A stretch of 64,000 bases of DNA from an uncultured Dorea sp. (GTDB taxonomy: Bacteria; Bacillota; Clostridia; Lachnospirales; Lachnospiraceae): assembly GCA_910577685.1 (NCBI GenBank), contig CAJTOH010000008.1:51321-115320 (forward strand), written 5' to 3'. The notes under the pieces are model-generated. The model was not told the origin of the DNA, made no database searches, and was given only the letters and a program-made list of their open reading frames with translations. Positions 7,846 to 16,573 of the stretch are shown here, piece by piece. Each line of letters starts with the position of its first letter. Position 1 is the stretch's first letter. Made by a program: the position numbers and the translations under genes.

Positions 7846-9894
7846 CTACCTTTCCACAGAAGGTCTGTCCGTACTTCCCGGAGCCTGCCCTCCCTTAGGT
7901 ACCAGTCTCACTTCAATTCCCTCCAACCGTTTGGAAAGCCCTGATGTGCCGGCCATCTCACCGTTTTTCGCCCAATCAAGCCAACCGTAGGTCTGAGCAT
8001 GCACCCGGTAATAGATATCATACTGCCGCTCTGCTTCTCCCGTAAGGCAAATCTTGATTCCTTCCAGCCGCTTTGCCTCTCCTTGGGTTCCGCTCATTCC
8101 TCCGTTCTCCACCCAATTCTGCCATCCATAGCTCTGCACATGGGTCTGATACTTAATCCCTCCCGGAATATACCAGCGCAGGCGCAGCTCAATCCCCTCC
8201 AAACGCTTGGCTTGTCCCTCGGTTCCGCTCATTCCTCCGTCGAAAGCCCAGCTTTGCCAACCATAGGTCTGTACGTGGGTCCGATAATTGACATTTCCCG
8301 GATAGACGCTTACGAAAGGCTTTTCTACCGGCACTCCCGGGTCGGCTCCTCTGGGAACGATGACGATATTAATACCTTCCAGACGTTTTGCCAGTCCCTC
8401 GGTACCCGCCTCTGCCCCGTTCTTTGCCCATTCAAGCCAACCATAGGTTTGGGCATGAACCCGGTAATATACGTCATACTTTTCCTTCTCTGCTCCCGTC
8501 AGCTCGATACAGATAGCTTCCAGCCTCTTTGACTGCCCTTGGGTACCGCTTATATTTCCGTCTGACATCCATTCCTGCCAACCATAGCTCTGCACATGGG
8601 TTCGGTAACGGATACCTAAATTTGCATTTCCGGACACCCGAATTTGTATCCCTTCCAGCCTCTTTGACTGTCCGAAAGTACCGGACATTTTGCCGTCGCT
8701 GACCGGCTGCTGCCAACCGTAGGTCTGGACATGCGTCTGGTAAGAAACTGTAATTCCCTCCGCCAGATTGTTTACCTGCGGATTGTTGATACTGTCATCC
8801 TTTGTCCCAGCCTTCTCTCTGTACCAGTCGCGAATAAAATTCCCGGCCGTTGTCAGCTCATCGGCGTTCCAGCCAAAGGTCTTTCCACAGCTATTCTTGA
8901 TAAGAGAAGAGCTGCGCCAGTCGTTGCATAAACTCCATGCACAGTAACTCACCTGATACTGGTCGCATCGATTCAGCCATTCCTTTGCCCGACTGATATC
9001 CACATTGCCGTCGCCGCTTGCCTCTGAAAGTCCGAACTCTGATACAAAAACCGGAAGTCCCCGGTTGACCGCTGTGCCAATCTTTTCTGACAGCCATTGA
9101 TTATGGGCGGGATCCGACGCATAAAAATGGAACGCATACATAAGATTGCCGTATCCCGTAATTGGGTCATCCGCAGGCTCGTATAAATGTCCCGCGCTTC
9201 CAAGCTGCGACCAGGTAGGTGTTCCTACGATAATAATTGCATCCGCATCTTTGGCCCGAATTGCGGGGATAACCTCCATAGCATAGTTCTTGATATCCTG
9301 CCAGCTGCAGTTATTGGGCTCGTTGCATATCTCATAGATTACATTGTTGTAATCCTTATACCTGCCCGCCATCTCCGAGAAAAAACTGACTGCCTGAGAT
9401 TTGTAAGTCTGGGGATTGCCGTCGCTTAAGATATGCCAGTCAATGATGGCATACATTCCAAGCTCGGCGGCATATTGGACGCCTTTTGTTACTTCATTCT
9501 TCATAACTGCCTGATTTCCGCTGCAATATCCATTTTCGTTGGTGTACATGGCAAGCCGGATGCAGTTCGCTCCCCAGTCGTCCCGCAGTGTTGAATATGC
9601 TTCCTTATTGTTGTACCGGGAAAACCACTGAAGACCGTGGGTACTGATTCCACGAATCTGGAAGGGCTGTCCATACTGGTCTACCAGACGGGTTCCGCTC
9701 ACTGACAGTTTGCCGTGGCTGGAAACCGGAGTCGTCTCTGCCGCCTGCGCTTTCAAACCACCCTCCGGCCCAAAGCCTGTTGATAAGCTTAAAACCAGTG
9801 ACAAACCGAGACACAGCGTCAAGGCCAACAGTCTGGCCGGAATTGATCCGCTTTGCTTCTTCCTGCTTTGTTTTTCTCTGCCTCTTTCTCTCAT
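7846..9894 (-). CDS. secreted GH5 glucanase (cellulase-like) with six ChW repeats
   Basis: 682-aa exported enzyme predicted to cleave beta-1,4-glucans or related glycans outside the cell. A basic N-terminus and hydrophobic core (LLALTLCLGLSLVLSLS) form a signal peptide ending near AQA/AET at about residue 52. The GH5 barrel (about 60-370) shows the acid/base Glu in YEICNEPNN and the nucleophile Glu in VFVSEFGLSE. The C-terminal 300 residues hold two triplets of ChW repeats, each with H-x-Q-x-YGW, a later W, and GT-x-G-x-(S/A)KRLE, which are clostridial surface-attachment or glycan-binding modules. The ATG at 9894 has AAAGGAGAGG upstream; an ATG 51 nt further out lacks one. Convergent with hsp20. 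Confidence 0.9.
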   Translation of the reverse strand: MRERGREKQSRKKQSGSIPARLLALTLCLGLSLVLSLSTGFGPEGGLKAQAAETTPVSSHGKLSVSGTRLVDQYGQPFQIRGISTHGLQWFSRYNNKEAYSTLRDDWGANCIRLAMYTNENGYCSGNQAVMKNEVTKGVQYAAELGMYAIIDWHILSDGNPQTYKSQAVSFFSEMAGRYKDYNNVIYEICNEPNNCSWQDIKNYAMEVIPAIRAKDADAIIIVGTPTWSQLGSAGHLYEPADDPITGYGNLMYAFHFYASDPAHNQWLSEKIGTAVNRGLPVFVSEFGLSEASGDGNVDISRAKEWLNRCDQYQVSYCAWSLCNDWRSSSLIKNSCGKTFGWNADELTTAGNFIRDWYREKAGTKDDSINNPQVNNLAEGITVSYQTHVQTYGWQQPVSDGKMSGTFGQSKRLEGIQIRVSGNANLGIRYRTHVQSYGWQEWMSDGNISGTQGQSKRLEAICIELTGAEKEKYDVYYRVHAQTYGWLEWAKNGAEAGTEGLAKRLEGINIVIVPRGADPGVPVEKPFVSVYPGNVNYRTHVQTYGWQSWAFDGGMSGTEGQAKRLEGIELRLRWYIPGGIKYQTHVQSYGWQNWVENGGMSGTQGEAKRLEGIKICLTGEAERQYDIYYRVHAQTYGWLDWAKNGEMAGTSGLSKRLEGIEVRLVPKGGQAPGSTDRPSVER

Positions 9895-9978
9895 CGTCCC
9901 GTTCCTCTCCTTTTTATTTTTTCTTTTATTATATATCTTTTTCACTAGATAGTGAAGAGAGGATAAATATTAAGAATT

Positions 9979-10006
9979 AGAAAAGCACCCACTCCAAAGT
10001 GGATGC
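9979..10006 (-). terminator. intrinsic terminator of the zinc-ribbon membrane protein gene
   Basis: Read on the minus strand, GCATCCACT pairs with AGTGGGTGC (9985-10006), followed by TTTTCT. Confidence 0.8.
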
Positions 10007-10028
10007 CCCTAAAAATAGTTTAAGCATG

Positions 10029-10772
10029 CTATTTAAAAAATCTAATCTTACCAATCAAAGGCAATTCCTTTCGATCTCCCTTGCAGGCATTCACAATTCC
10101 CATCACCATCAAGATAAAGAACACCAGCCCCAAGATATCGAAAACCCCTGAAAACATCCCTCCACCGAAATGTATAATCGAATGTAAGCCCCACACCCAA
10201 TCTCCTTCTAACAAATCTACCAAAGAAGATAACAGAAAAAGCACTAATCCTTGATTCACATGATGCTTGACATATCCGGACCGCTTATCCCCCGCAAGAA
10301 GCGGTATCAACACCAGAATCCCCAGGTAAGACAGCACGCCCATAGCTTTGTTCCGGCGCACTTCTTCCTGATCAAAAAAATCCGCCGAACCATACCGCTG
10401 CGCATCATATCCATACTGTCCATATCCTCCCGACTGATATCCCTGCCCGGACTGTCCATATCCTCCCGATTGATATCCCTGTCCGGACTGCCCATATCCT
10501 CCCGATTGATACCCTTGTCCGGACTGCCCATATCCGTCCGACTGATACCATTGCTGAGATTCCTGTCCATAACCCTGCCCTCCGGTCTGAGAATATCCCT
10601 GCTGACCGTATGTATATCCCTGAGCTCCGCTCTGAGCGCCGCCCTCATAACCTCCGCTGCCCTGGCTGCTTCCGGAATAGCTGCCGGATACATTCGGTAT
10701 CTGCGCGCCGCACTGCGGGCAGATCATGGTTCCGTCATCCACCTTTGCACCACATTTCACACAATAAGCCAT
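10029..10772 (-). CDS. zinc-ribbon, Gly/Gln/Tyr-repeat, DUF4870-like membrane protein
   Basis: 247 aa. An N-terminal zinc ribbon (CVKCGAK, then CPQCGAQ) is followed by a low-complexity region at about residues 27-130 built from Gly, Gln, Ser and Tyr, including three 12-residue repeats GYGQSGQGYQSG. A C-terminal membrane domain (about 140-247) has three hydrophobic helices and the phrase KHHVNQGLVLF typical of DUF4870-type proteins. Function unknown; such proteins are common in Firmicutes. The 36-bp DNA repeat (about 10425-10540) is coding and is not a CRISPR array. A terminator follows. Confidence 0.75.
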   Translation of the reverse strand: MAYCVKCGAKVDDGTMICPQCGAQIPNVSGSYSGSSQGSGGYEGGAQSGAQGYTYGQQGYSQTGGQGYGQESQQWYQSDGYGQSGQGYQSGGYGQSGQGYQSGGYGQSGQGYQSGGYGQYGYDAQRYGSADFFDQEEVRRNKAMGVLSYLGILVLIPLLAGDKRSGYVKHHVNQGLVLFLLSSLVDLLEGDWVWGLHSIIHFGGGMFSGVFDILGLVFFILMVMGIVNACKGDRKELPLIGKIRFFK

Positions 10773-10863
10773 CTTTATGCCCCTTCCTCTCTTAGAATAA
10801 TTCTATTGTATTCCGAGTACGCCCGCCGCGCAATCCCTTTCTGAATATCTTAAGAAAAATTCC

Positions 10864-11067
10864 TCAATCATCCAGTCCCAAAATCTCCGCCAACACCTCG
10901 ACAATGATCTCATTTGTACAAGATTTCACATAGCCCAACATATGCAGAGAAATCTCATCCTGTTTCTGCGGCTCCGAAAGAGACTCGTCCCTTTTCGTCT
11001 CCTCAATCAACCGGATTAACTGAGGCGTCATCTCCTCATACGTTTCAATCGTCGTCTGCGTAACCAT
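10864..11067 (-). CDS. small acidic protein of unknown function
   Basis: 67 aa starting at an ATG with GAGGAAG close upstream. The frame is open 14 codons further out to 11109, but that extension (MICVVPTNKKDLRK) has an overly tight Shine-Dalgarno. The protein is helical and acidic (TIETYEEMTPQLIRLIEETKRDESL) with one Cys near the C-terminus. No family recognised. It lies downstream of smpB in the same direction and may be co-transcribed. Confidence 0.5.
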   Translation of the reverse strand: MVTQTTIETYEEMTPQLIRLIEETKRDESLSEPQKQDEISLHMLGYVKSCTNEIIVEVLAEILGLDD

Positions 11068-11171
11068 CTTCCTCAAATCCTTTTTATTGGTTGGCACCAC
11101 GCATATCATCCCCCTCCTGCCATTTGATCATCGGCTGAAATCATACAATTCCCAACACACTAAAGGCAAAA

Positions 11172-11639
11172 TCACCTAAGATTTTGTACCTTAAAGTCCC
11201 TCTGCGCCTCTCTTTGCTGATCCTTCTTCGCAATATCCTGCCGCTTATCATATAACTTCTTACCTTTCGCCATCCCTACCTCAATCTTAACAAGGCTCCC
11301 TTTGAAATACACTTTAAGCGGCACAATCGCCACCCCCTTCTCCTTCGTCTTACCCAGAAGCTTATTAATCTCCGACTTATGGAGAAGAAGCTTTCTAACC
11401 CTCAGAGGATCCTTGTTAAAAATATTCCCTTTCTCATAAGGGCTGATATGCATGCCGTAGATATAGACCTCGCCGTTCTCCACACGGATAAACGACTCCT
11501 TAATGCTGCACTTCCCCATCCGAAGAGATTTCACCTCCGTACCATGCAGGGCAATTCCCGCCTCATAGGTATCCAGAATAAAATAATCATGATAAGCCTT
11601 CTTATTATTGGCAACCATCTTCCCATTCGTCTTTGCCAT
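11172..11639 (-). CDS. smpB: SsrA-binding protein SmpB
   Basis: 155-aa RNA-binding partner of tmRNA. It carries the oligonucleotide-binding barrel with signature GTEVKSLRMGKCSIKESF, ISPYEKGN, and a basic C-terminal tail (KGKKLYDKRQDIAKKDQQRE) that enters the mRNA channel during ribosome rescue. ATG 11639 has GGAGG 8 nt upstream; a GTG two codons earlier sits too close to it. It follows rnr after only 15 nt, so they are one operon, the usual Firmicutes order secG-rnr-smpB. Here ssrA is not next but about 11 kb away. Confidence 0.97.
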   Translation of the reverse strand: MAKTNGKMVANNKKAYHDYFILDTYEAGIALHGTEVKSLRMGKCSIKESFIRVENGEVYIYGMHISPYEKGNIFNKDPLRVRKLLLHKSEINKLLGKTKEKGVAIVPLKVYFKGSLVKIEVGMAKGKKLYDKRQDIAKKDQQREAQRDFKVQNLR

Positions 11640-11654
11640 ATGCACGACCTCCTT

Positions 11655-13796
11655 CTAAAAACACAGTTTCACAATCTCAAAATCGATCGTCCGCAGCATC
11701 CGGTCGGCGTTAAGCACCCGCACGCACACCCGCTGCCCCAGCCTATACACCTTTCCGGATCGCTCCCCCGCCATCTCATACCGGTCTTCATAATAATTAT
11801 AATGGTCATCCGTCATATTCGCCACATGCACCAGACCCTCCACAGTATTCTGCAGCTCTACATACATCCCCCACTTGGTCATACCGGATATCACGCCCTC
11901 GAACTCCTCGCCGATATACTGCCGCATATACTCCACCTTCTTAAGCTTAACCGTCTCGCGCTCCGCTTCCTCGGCCCTGCGCTCCATCTCGCTGGAATGT
12001 TTCGCTACCTCCGGAAGAATCCTCTGGTAATGGGCAATCTTCTCCTCGTTCATCCGCCCTCTCAAATTATCCTTAATAATCCTATGAATCTGAAGATCCG
12101 GATATCTCCGGATAGGCGAAGTAAAATGCGTATAATAATTTGCCGCCAACCCGAAATGCCCGATATTCTCCGGCATATACCGCGCCTGTTTCATCGACCG
12201 AAGCGCAAGGCGGCAGATCATCGTCTCCTCCGCAGTATCCTCCACCTTAGCAAGAAGCTTTTGGATCTCCTTCGGACGGATCTCATTGGCTCCGATATGC
12301 ATAGAATACCCGAAATTATTGATAAACGCGGCAAGGGTTCGAATCTTCTCCTCATCCGGCGGCTCGTGGGTCCGGAAAACAAAAGGAATCTCCTGCCAGA
12401 AAAAATCCTCCGCCACAGTCTCATTGGCAAGGAGCATAAAATCTTCAATCAGCCGCGTCGCCGCGTTACGGTCATAGGGCGTAAGCTCCAACGGCTTCCC
12501 GTCTTCATCCAGCGTCATCTTCGTCTCCGGGAAATCAAAATCAATAGACCCCCGTTTCTGCCTCCGCTCCCGCAAAATCCGCGACAATTCCCCCATCCTC
12601 TCGAACATAGGCGTAAGCTCCCGGTAACGCTCCGTCTCCGCCGGGTCTTTATCCTCCAGAATCTTCTTAACGCTGGTATACGTCATACGCTCATCTACAT
12701 GAATCACAGATTCCGCAATCTCATGGGAAACCACAATCCCCCGCCTGTCCACAGTCATAATGCAGCTAAGGGCCAGCCTGTCCTCCCCGGCATTGAGCGA
12801 ACAGATACCATTACACAGCTTATGGGGAAGCATGGGAATCACACGGTCCGCCAGATAAACGCTGGTTCCCCGCTCCCTTGCCTCCCGGTCAATGGCGCTG
12901 TTCTCCTGTACGTAGTTAGCCACGTCAGCGATATGGACGCCCAGAAGATAATTCCCGCCCTCCATGGTGAGAGAAACCGCATCGTCCAAATCCTTCGCGT
13001 CCTCTCCGTCGATCGTCACCATCTGCCAGCTCCGCAGATCCTTACGCCCCGCCAGGTCAGAAGGAGCGACCGCCTTCGCAGCGCGGTCCGCCTGATTCAG
13101 AATCTTTTCCGAAAATTCTACAGGCAAATCGTATCCCTTAACAATTGATAAAATATCCGTCCCCGGGTCATTGACATGCCCTATGATCTCAATCACCGCT
13201 CCCTCCGGTTTACGTCCCCCTTCCCCGTAAGAAGTAAGCTTGGCCACGACCTTGTGCCCGTCGACGGCTCCCCCCGCCTTCTCAGCCGGGATAAACACGT
13301 CAAACGGAAATCTCTGGTTATCCGGCAGGACAAACCCATAATTCTGCCGCTCCTTTTTCCGGAACAGACCCACGACCTTCGTAAGCCCTCTGGCAGTAAT
13401 CCGCACAATCCTGCCCTCCCGGCTATGTCTCTGCCCCTGATTATCCTTCGTGATTACAAACTCAACCTGATCGCCGTCAAACGCGCCGTTTACGTCCGCT
13501 TCCCCGATATAGACGTCCGGATTCCCGTCCTCCACCGCCACGAATCCGAACCCTCTTAAGCTGGCCCGGAACGTCCCTGTCAAACGCTTCGCCTCTCCTT
13601 TACAGTACTTCCCGCGCTTCGACAAATAGATTCTGCCGTCCGCCTCCAGAGACTCAAGCACCTCTCTCAACTCTTCCCTCTGCTCCTTCGGAACCTGCAG
13701 CAGCATGGCAAGCTCCTTAAACTTCATAGGCACGTACAGACTGTCACACATCAGATCGTAGACCACCTTTTTTCTCTTTTCAAACGACTTGTCCAT
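11655..13796 (-). CDS. rnr: ribonuclease R (3'-5' exoribonuclease)
   Basis: 713-aa processive exonuclease that degrades structured RNA and takes part in decay of mRNAs released by trans-translation. Order: N-terminal helix-turn-helix-like region (1-60), two cold-shock/OB domains (about 65-210), the RNB catalytic domain (about 245-570) with metal-binding TIDGEDAKDLDDAVSL, and a C-terminal S1 domain (about 625-705, GVISGMTKWGMYVEL). The basic tail present in E. coli RNase R is short here. Lies between secG and smpB in the canonical cluster. Confidence 0.96.
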   Translation of the reverse strand: MDKSFEKRKKVVYDLMCDSLYVPMKFKELAMLLQVPKEQREELREVLESLEADGRIYLSKRGKYCKGEAKRLTGTFRASLRGFGFVAVEDGNPDVYIGEADVNGAFDGDQVEFVITKDNQGQRHSREGRIVRITARGLTKVVGLFRKKERQNYGFVLPDNQRFPFDVFIPAEKAGGAVDGHKVVAKLTSYGEGGRKPEGAVIEIIGHVNDPGTDILSIVKGYDLPVEFSEKILNQADRAAKAVAPSDLAGRKDLRSWQMVTIDGEDAKDLDDAVSLTMEGGNYLLGVHIADVANYVQENSAIDREARERGTSVYLADRVIPMLPHKLCNGICSLNAGEDRLALSCIMTVDRRGIVVSHEIAESVIHVDERMTYTSVKKILEDKDPAETERYRELTPMFERMGELSRILRERRQKRGSIDFDFPETKMTLDEDGKPLELTPYDRNAATRLIEDFMLLANETVAEDFFWQEIPFVFRTHEPPDEEKIRTLAAFINNFGYSMHIGANEIRPKEIQKLLAKVEDTAEETMICRLALRSMKQARYMPENIGHFGLAANYYTHFTSPIRRYPDLQIHRIIKDNLRGRMNEEKIAHYQRILPEVAKHSSEMERRAEEAERETVKLKKVEYMRQYIGEEFEGVISGMTKWGMYVELQNTVEGLVHVANMTDDHYNYYEDRYEMAGERSGKVYRLGQRVCVRVLNADRMLRTIDFEIVKLCF

Positions 13797-13825
13797 CTAC
13801 CGCAACTCCCCTCTATATACAAAGA

Positions 13826-13847
13826 GACACTCCCATACAGGAGTGTC
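13826..13847 (-). other. hairpin between secG and rnr
   Basis: An 8-bp stem, GACACTCC with GGAGTGTC, and a 6-nt loop, without a strong T-run on the minus strand. Possibly a weak terminator or an mRNA processing/stability element that tunes rnr-smpB relative to secG. Confidence 0.5.
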
Positions 13848-13873
13848 CCGCCATTCTCATAAAAATACGCCGC

Positions 13874-14116
13874 TTATGCAAATACTTTTAAATTCAACAC
13901 TGCTGCCAGTACAATAAACAGGATCGCAAGGAACTTCGTAGACTTCACCAGCGCGCCCTCCATAGAACGCCCTTTGTTCTGTCCCCAGTAAGTATCCGCC
14001 ATACCGCTGATCGTCCCAAGCCCTGCAGACTTACCCTCCTGCATCAGAACAATCGCTGTCAATGCAATACAGTCTATTGCGAATATGATCATTAATATTA
14101 TCTTTAGAATCTCCAC
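13874..14116 (-). CDS. secG: preprotein translocase subunit SecG
   Basis: 80-aa membrane subunit of the SecYEG channel. Two transmembrane helices (about 4-24 and 56-76) flank a cytoplasmic loop with the conserved VLMQEGKSAGLGTISG and a WGQNKGRSMEG segment. GGAGGTGTAG lies upstream. Placed between eno and rnr, as in many Clostridia. Confidence 0.95.
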   Translation of the reverse strand: MEILKIILMIIFAIDCIALTAIVLMQEGKSAGLGTISGMADTYWGQNKGRSMEGALVKSTKFLAILFIVLAAVLNLKVFA

Positions 14117-14200
14117 CTTCTACACCTCCTACGGCTAAACCTTTTTTATTCTACCATAAGATTCCTGAAATAGCAAGATGGGGACACAGCAAAAAAAAAT

Positions 14201-15511
14201 TTACATCCTCCGCAGGCCAAACGGGTTCCGGTACTCGGCCGCATCTCCCAGCCGTTCCTCAATCCGAAGAAGCTGGTTATACTTCTCCACCCGTTCCGAT
14301 CTGCAGGGAGCGCCGGTCTTAATCTGCCCAGAATTAAAAGCCACGGCAATATCCGCAATCACAGAATCCGCCGTCTCCCCGGACCGGTGGGAAACAATCG
14401 TCCTATACCCGGCATTTTTCGCCGTCTCGATGGCATTGAACGCCTCCGTCAGCGTCCCGATCTGATTCACCTTAATCAGAATCGCATTGGCCGCCTCACG
14501 CAGGATTCCCTTCTGAAGACGCTTCTCGTTGGTTACGAACAGATCGTCGCCTACCAACTGCATATTCGCCCCAAGGCGTGCGGTCAGAAGCTCCCAACCC
14601 TCCCAGTCTTCTTCGTCCAACGGGTCCTCGATAGACGCAATCGGGAATTCCTCTGCCAGTTCCTCGTAATACTCGATCAACTCCTCCGCCGTGCGCGCCA
14701 CCTGATGCCCGTGCATCTTGCTCTCTCCTTCGAAAACGTACTTTTTCCCGCACTTATCATACAGCTCCGTCGCCGCCACATCCAGCGCAAAAACAATATC
14801 CTCCCGCGGCTTGTATCCGGCGGCCTGCGTCGCGTCCAGAATAAACCGGAGCGCTTCTCTGGCATCCGGCAGATCAGGCGCAAAACCGCCCTCGTCGCCT
14901 ACCCCCGTACTATACCCATGTTTTTTCAGCAGCTTTTTAAGGGCATGGTAAATCTCCGCGCACATACGAAGCCCTTCCTTAAAACAACACGCCCCCACGG
15001 GCATAATCATAAATTCCTGAATATCAATCGTATTATCCGCATGCTTCCCGCCGTTCATAATATTCATCATCGGCACGGGAAGGCGTTTCGCATTAACGCC
15101 GCCGAGATAGGAATAAAGCGGAAGCTTAAGCGCGCCCGCCGCCGCCCGCGCCGCCGCCATAGACACGCCGAGCATGGCGTTCGCCCCAAGATTCGACTTA
15201 TTTTCCGTACCGTCCAGCTTAAGCATGATCCGGTCAATCAAAGGCTGGTCAAATACATTTACCCCAATAACAGCAGGCGCAATCTTGGCGTTCACATGGT
15301 CTGCCGCCAGCTCCACGCCAAGCCCGCCGTAACGTTCCCCTTTGTCACGAAGCTCCAACGCCTCATACTGTCCGGTAGACGCTCCGGAAGGTACGCTTGC
15401 CCGCCCCAGGAACTCGTCCCCGGCAAGCACTTCAACTTCTATAGTCGGATTCCCGCGGGAATCTAAGATTTCTCTTGCGTATACATCAGTAATCGGTAAA
15501 TACTTATGCAT
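14201..15511 (-). CDS. eno: enolase (phosphopyruvate hydratase)
   Basis: 436-aa glycolytic enzyme converting 2-phosphoglycerate to phosphoenolpyruvate. Motifs: DSRGNPTIEVEV, SGASTGQYEALELRD, the Mg ligands at ALDVAATE, SIEDPLDEEDWEGW and LVGDDLFVTN, and the catalytic Lys in ILIKVNQIGTLTE followed by SHRSGETAD. The usual DGT insertion is shortened. AAAGGAGG precedes the ATG at 15511. Transcribed toward secG; an 84-nt gap separates them with no obvious terminator. Confidence 0.97.
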   Translation of the reverse strand: MHKYLPITDVYAREILDSRGNPTIEVEVLAGDEFLGRASVPSGASTGQYEALELRDKGERYGGLGVELAADHVNAKIAPAVIGVNVFDQPLIDRIMLKLDGTENKSNLGANAMLGVSMAAARAAAGALKLPLYSYLGGVNAKRLPVPMMNIMNGGKHADNTIDIQEFMIMPVGACCFKEGLRMCAEIYHALKKLLKKHGYSTGVGDEGGFAPDLPDAREALRFILDATQAAGYKPREDIVFALDVAATELYDKCGKKYVFEGESKMHGHQVARTAEELIEYYEELAEEFPIASIEDPLDEEDWEGWELLTARLGANMQLVGDDLFVTNEKRLQKGILREAANAILIKVNQIGTLTEAFNAIETAKNAGYRTIVSHRSGETADSVIADIAVAFNSGQIKTGAPCRSERVEKYNQLLRIEERLGDAAEYRNPFGLRRM

Positions 15512-15580
15512 CTCAAATCCTCCTTTATAGAAGGTATTATGCGCCGATTTTTCGATTCTAATGCAGATTCCGGAATTCCA

Positions 15581-15609
15581 TTGACTTTTCTCAGCGCCGG
15601 CGTTACAAT
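15581..15609 (+). promoter_or_regulatory. promoter of the YitT-family gene
   Basis: TTGACT (15581-15586), 17-nt spacer, TACAAT (15604-15609). A start of transcription near 15616 rules out the ATG at 15613 and supports translation from 15649. Confidence 0.75.
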
Positions 15610-15648
15610 CGGATGAGGTATAAAAAGAATATTTTGTCGAGGTTAATC

Positions 15649-16491
15649 ATGAAATCAAAATTTAAGAACTTTACTTATCTGACTCTGAGCACACTGGTAA
15701 TGGCGGTGGGAATCTATTTCTTCAAATTCTCCAACAACTTTACCTTTGGGGGAATCACAGGACTTGCCGTCTTAGTGGCCAAGTCCGGCGCCATCTCCGC
15801 AGGAGATTTTTCTTTCGCGGCAAATATGGTTCTGCTCGTCATCGGCTTCTTTGTGCTGGGCAGAAAATTTGCCGCAAAGACCGCCTACAGCAGCATCCTT
15901 CTGTCTGTGACCCTGTCGGGACTTGAGCGAATCTGTCCCTTAAGCCAACCCCTGACCAACCAGCCCCTGCTGGAGCTGATATTTGCCATAGCCCTGCCGT
16001 CCATCGGCTCCGCCGTCCTGTTCAATATCGGGGCGTCCGGCGGAGGTACGGACGTAATCGCTATGATCATGAAGAAATACACCAGCTTCAATATCGGAAA
16101 CGCATTGCTGGCCACAGATTTTTTAATCACCGTAGCCGCCTTCTTCGTATTCGACATTCAGACAGGGCTGTATTCCTTTCTAGGGCTTTCGCTTCGCTCC
16201 TTTATGATCGACGGATTCATCGAAAGCCTGAACCTGTCCAAATACTTTAACGTGGTATGCAAAAACCCGCAGCCGATCTGCGACTTCATTAAGGAAGAGA
16301 TACATAGGAGCGCTACCATCGTTCAGGCAAAAGGGGCGTTCAGCGGCGAAGACAAGTACATCATCTTCACCGTATTGAACCGGTTAGAGGCTGTCCGCCT
16401 CCGGAACTACATCAAAGAAAATTCACCGGACGCATTCCTGTTGATCTCAAACACCAGTGAAATCATCGGGAAAGGTTTCCATTCTATCTGA
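15649..16491 (+). CDS. YitT-family membrane protein (DUF161 + DUF2179)
   Basis: 280-aa integral membrane protein of unknown transport function. Five to six hydrophobic helices span about residues 10-185, including a first helix reading LVMAVGIYFF, the conserved SGGGTDVIAMI segment and NIGNALLATDF. A cytoplasmic DUF2179 domain occupies about 205-280 (IHRSATIVQAKGAFSGEDKYI). GAGG lies 7 nt before ATG 15649. Monocistronic, between its own promoter and a bidirectional terminator, divergent from eno. Confidence 0.85.
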   Translation: MKSKFKNFTYLTLSTLVMAVGIYFFKFSNNFTFGGITGLAVLVAKSGAISAGDFSFAANMVLLVIGFFVLGRKFAAKTAYSSILLSVTLSGLERICPLSQPLTNQPLLELIFAIALPSIGSAVLFNIGASGGGTDVIAMIMKKYTSFNIGNALLATDFLITVAAFFVFDIQTGLYSFLGLSLRSFMIDGFIESLNLSKYFNVVCKNPQPICDFIKEEIHRSATIVQAKGAFSGEDKYIIFTVLNRLEAVRLRNYIKENSPDAFLLISNTSEIIGKGFHSI

Positions 16492-16514
16492 CAAAATTTA
16501 ATAAGGACTTAAAT

Positions 16515-16560
16515 AAAAAATATCGGAGCAGACTTATCCGTAAGCCGTCCGATATTTTTA
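16515..16560. terminator. bidirectional terminator between yitT-like gene and glmM
   Basis: AAAAATATCGGA (16516-16527) pairs with TCCGATATTTTT (16548-16559), giving A- and T-runs on both sides, which suits the two convergent genes. Confidence 0.88.
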
Positions 16561-16573
16561 TTTCTCCGATCTG

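Noticed and set aside
10425..10545. Regular 36-bp repeats, at first sight CRISPR-like
   Set aside because: The repeats are contiguous without spacers and encode GYGQSGQGYQSG units in frame.
11379..13148. 589-aa plus-strand ORF opposite rnr
   Set aside because: A high-GC shadow of the clearly coding rnr/smpB strand, without domains.
14387..15466. 359-aa plus-strand ORF opposite eno
   Set aside because: Shadow of enolase; composition rich in Arg/His/Pro and no family.
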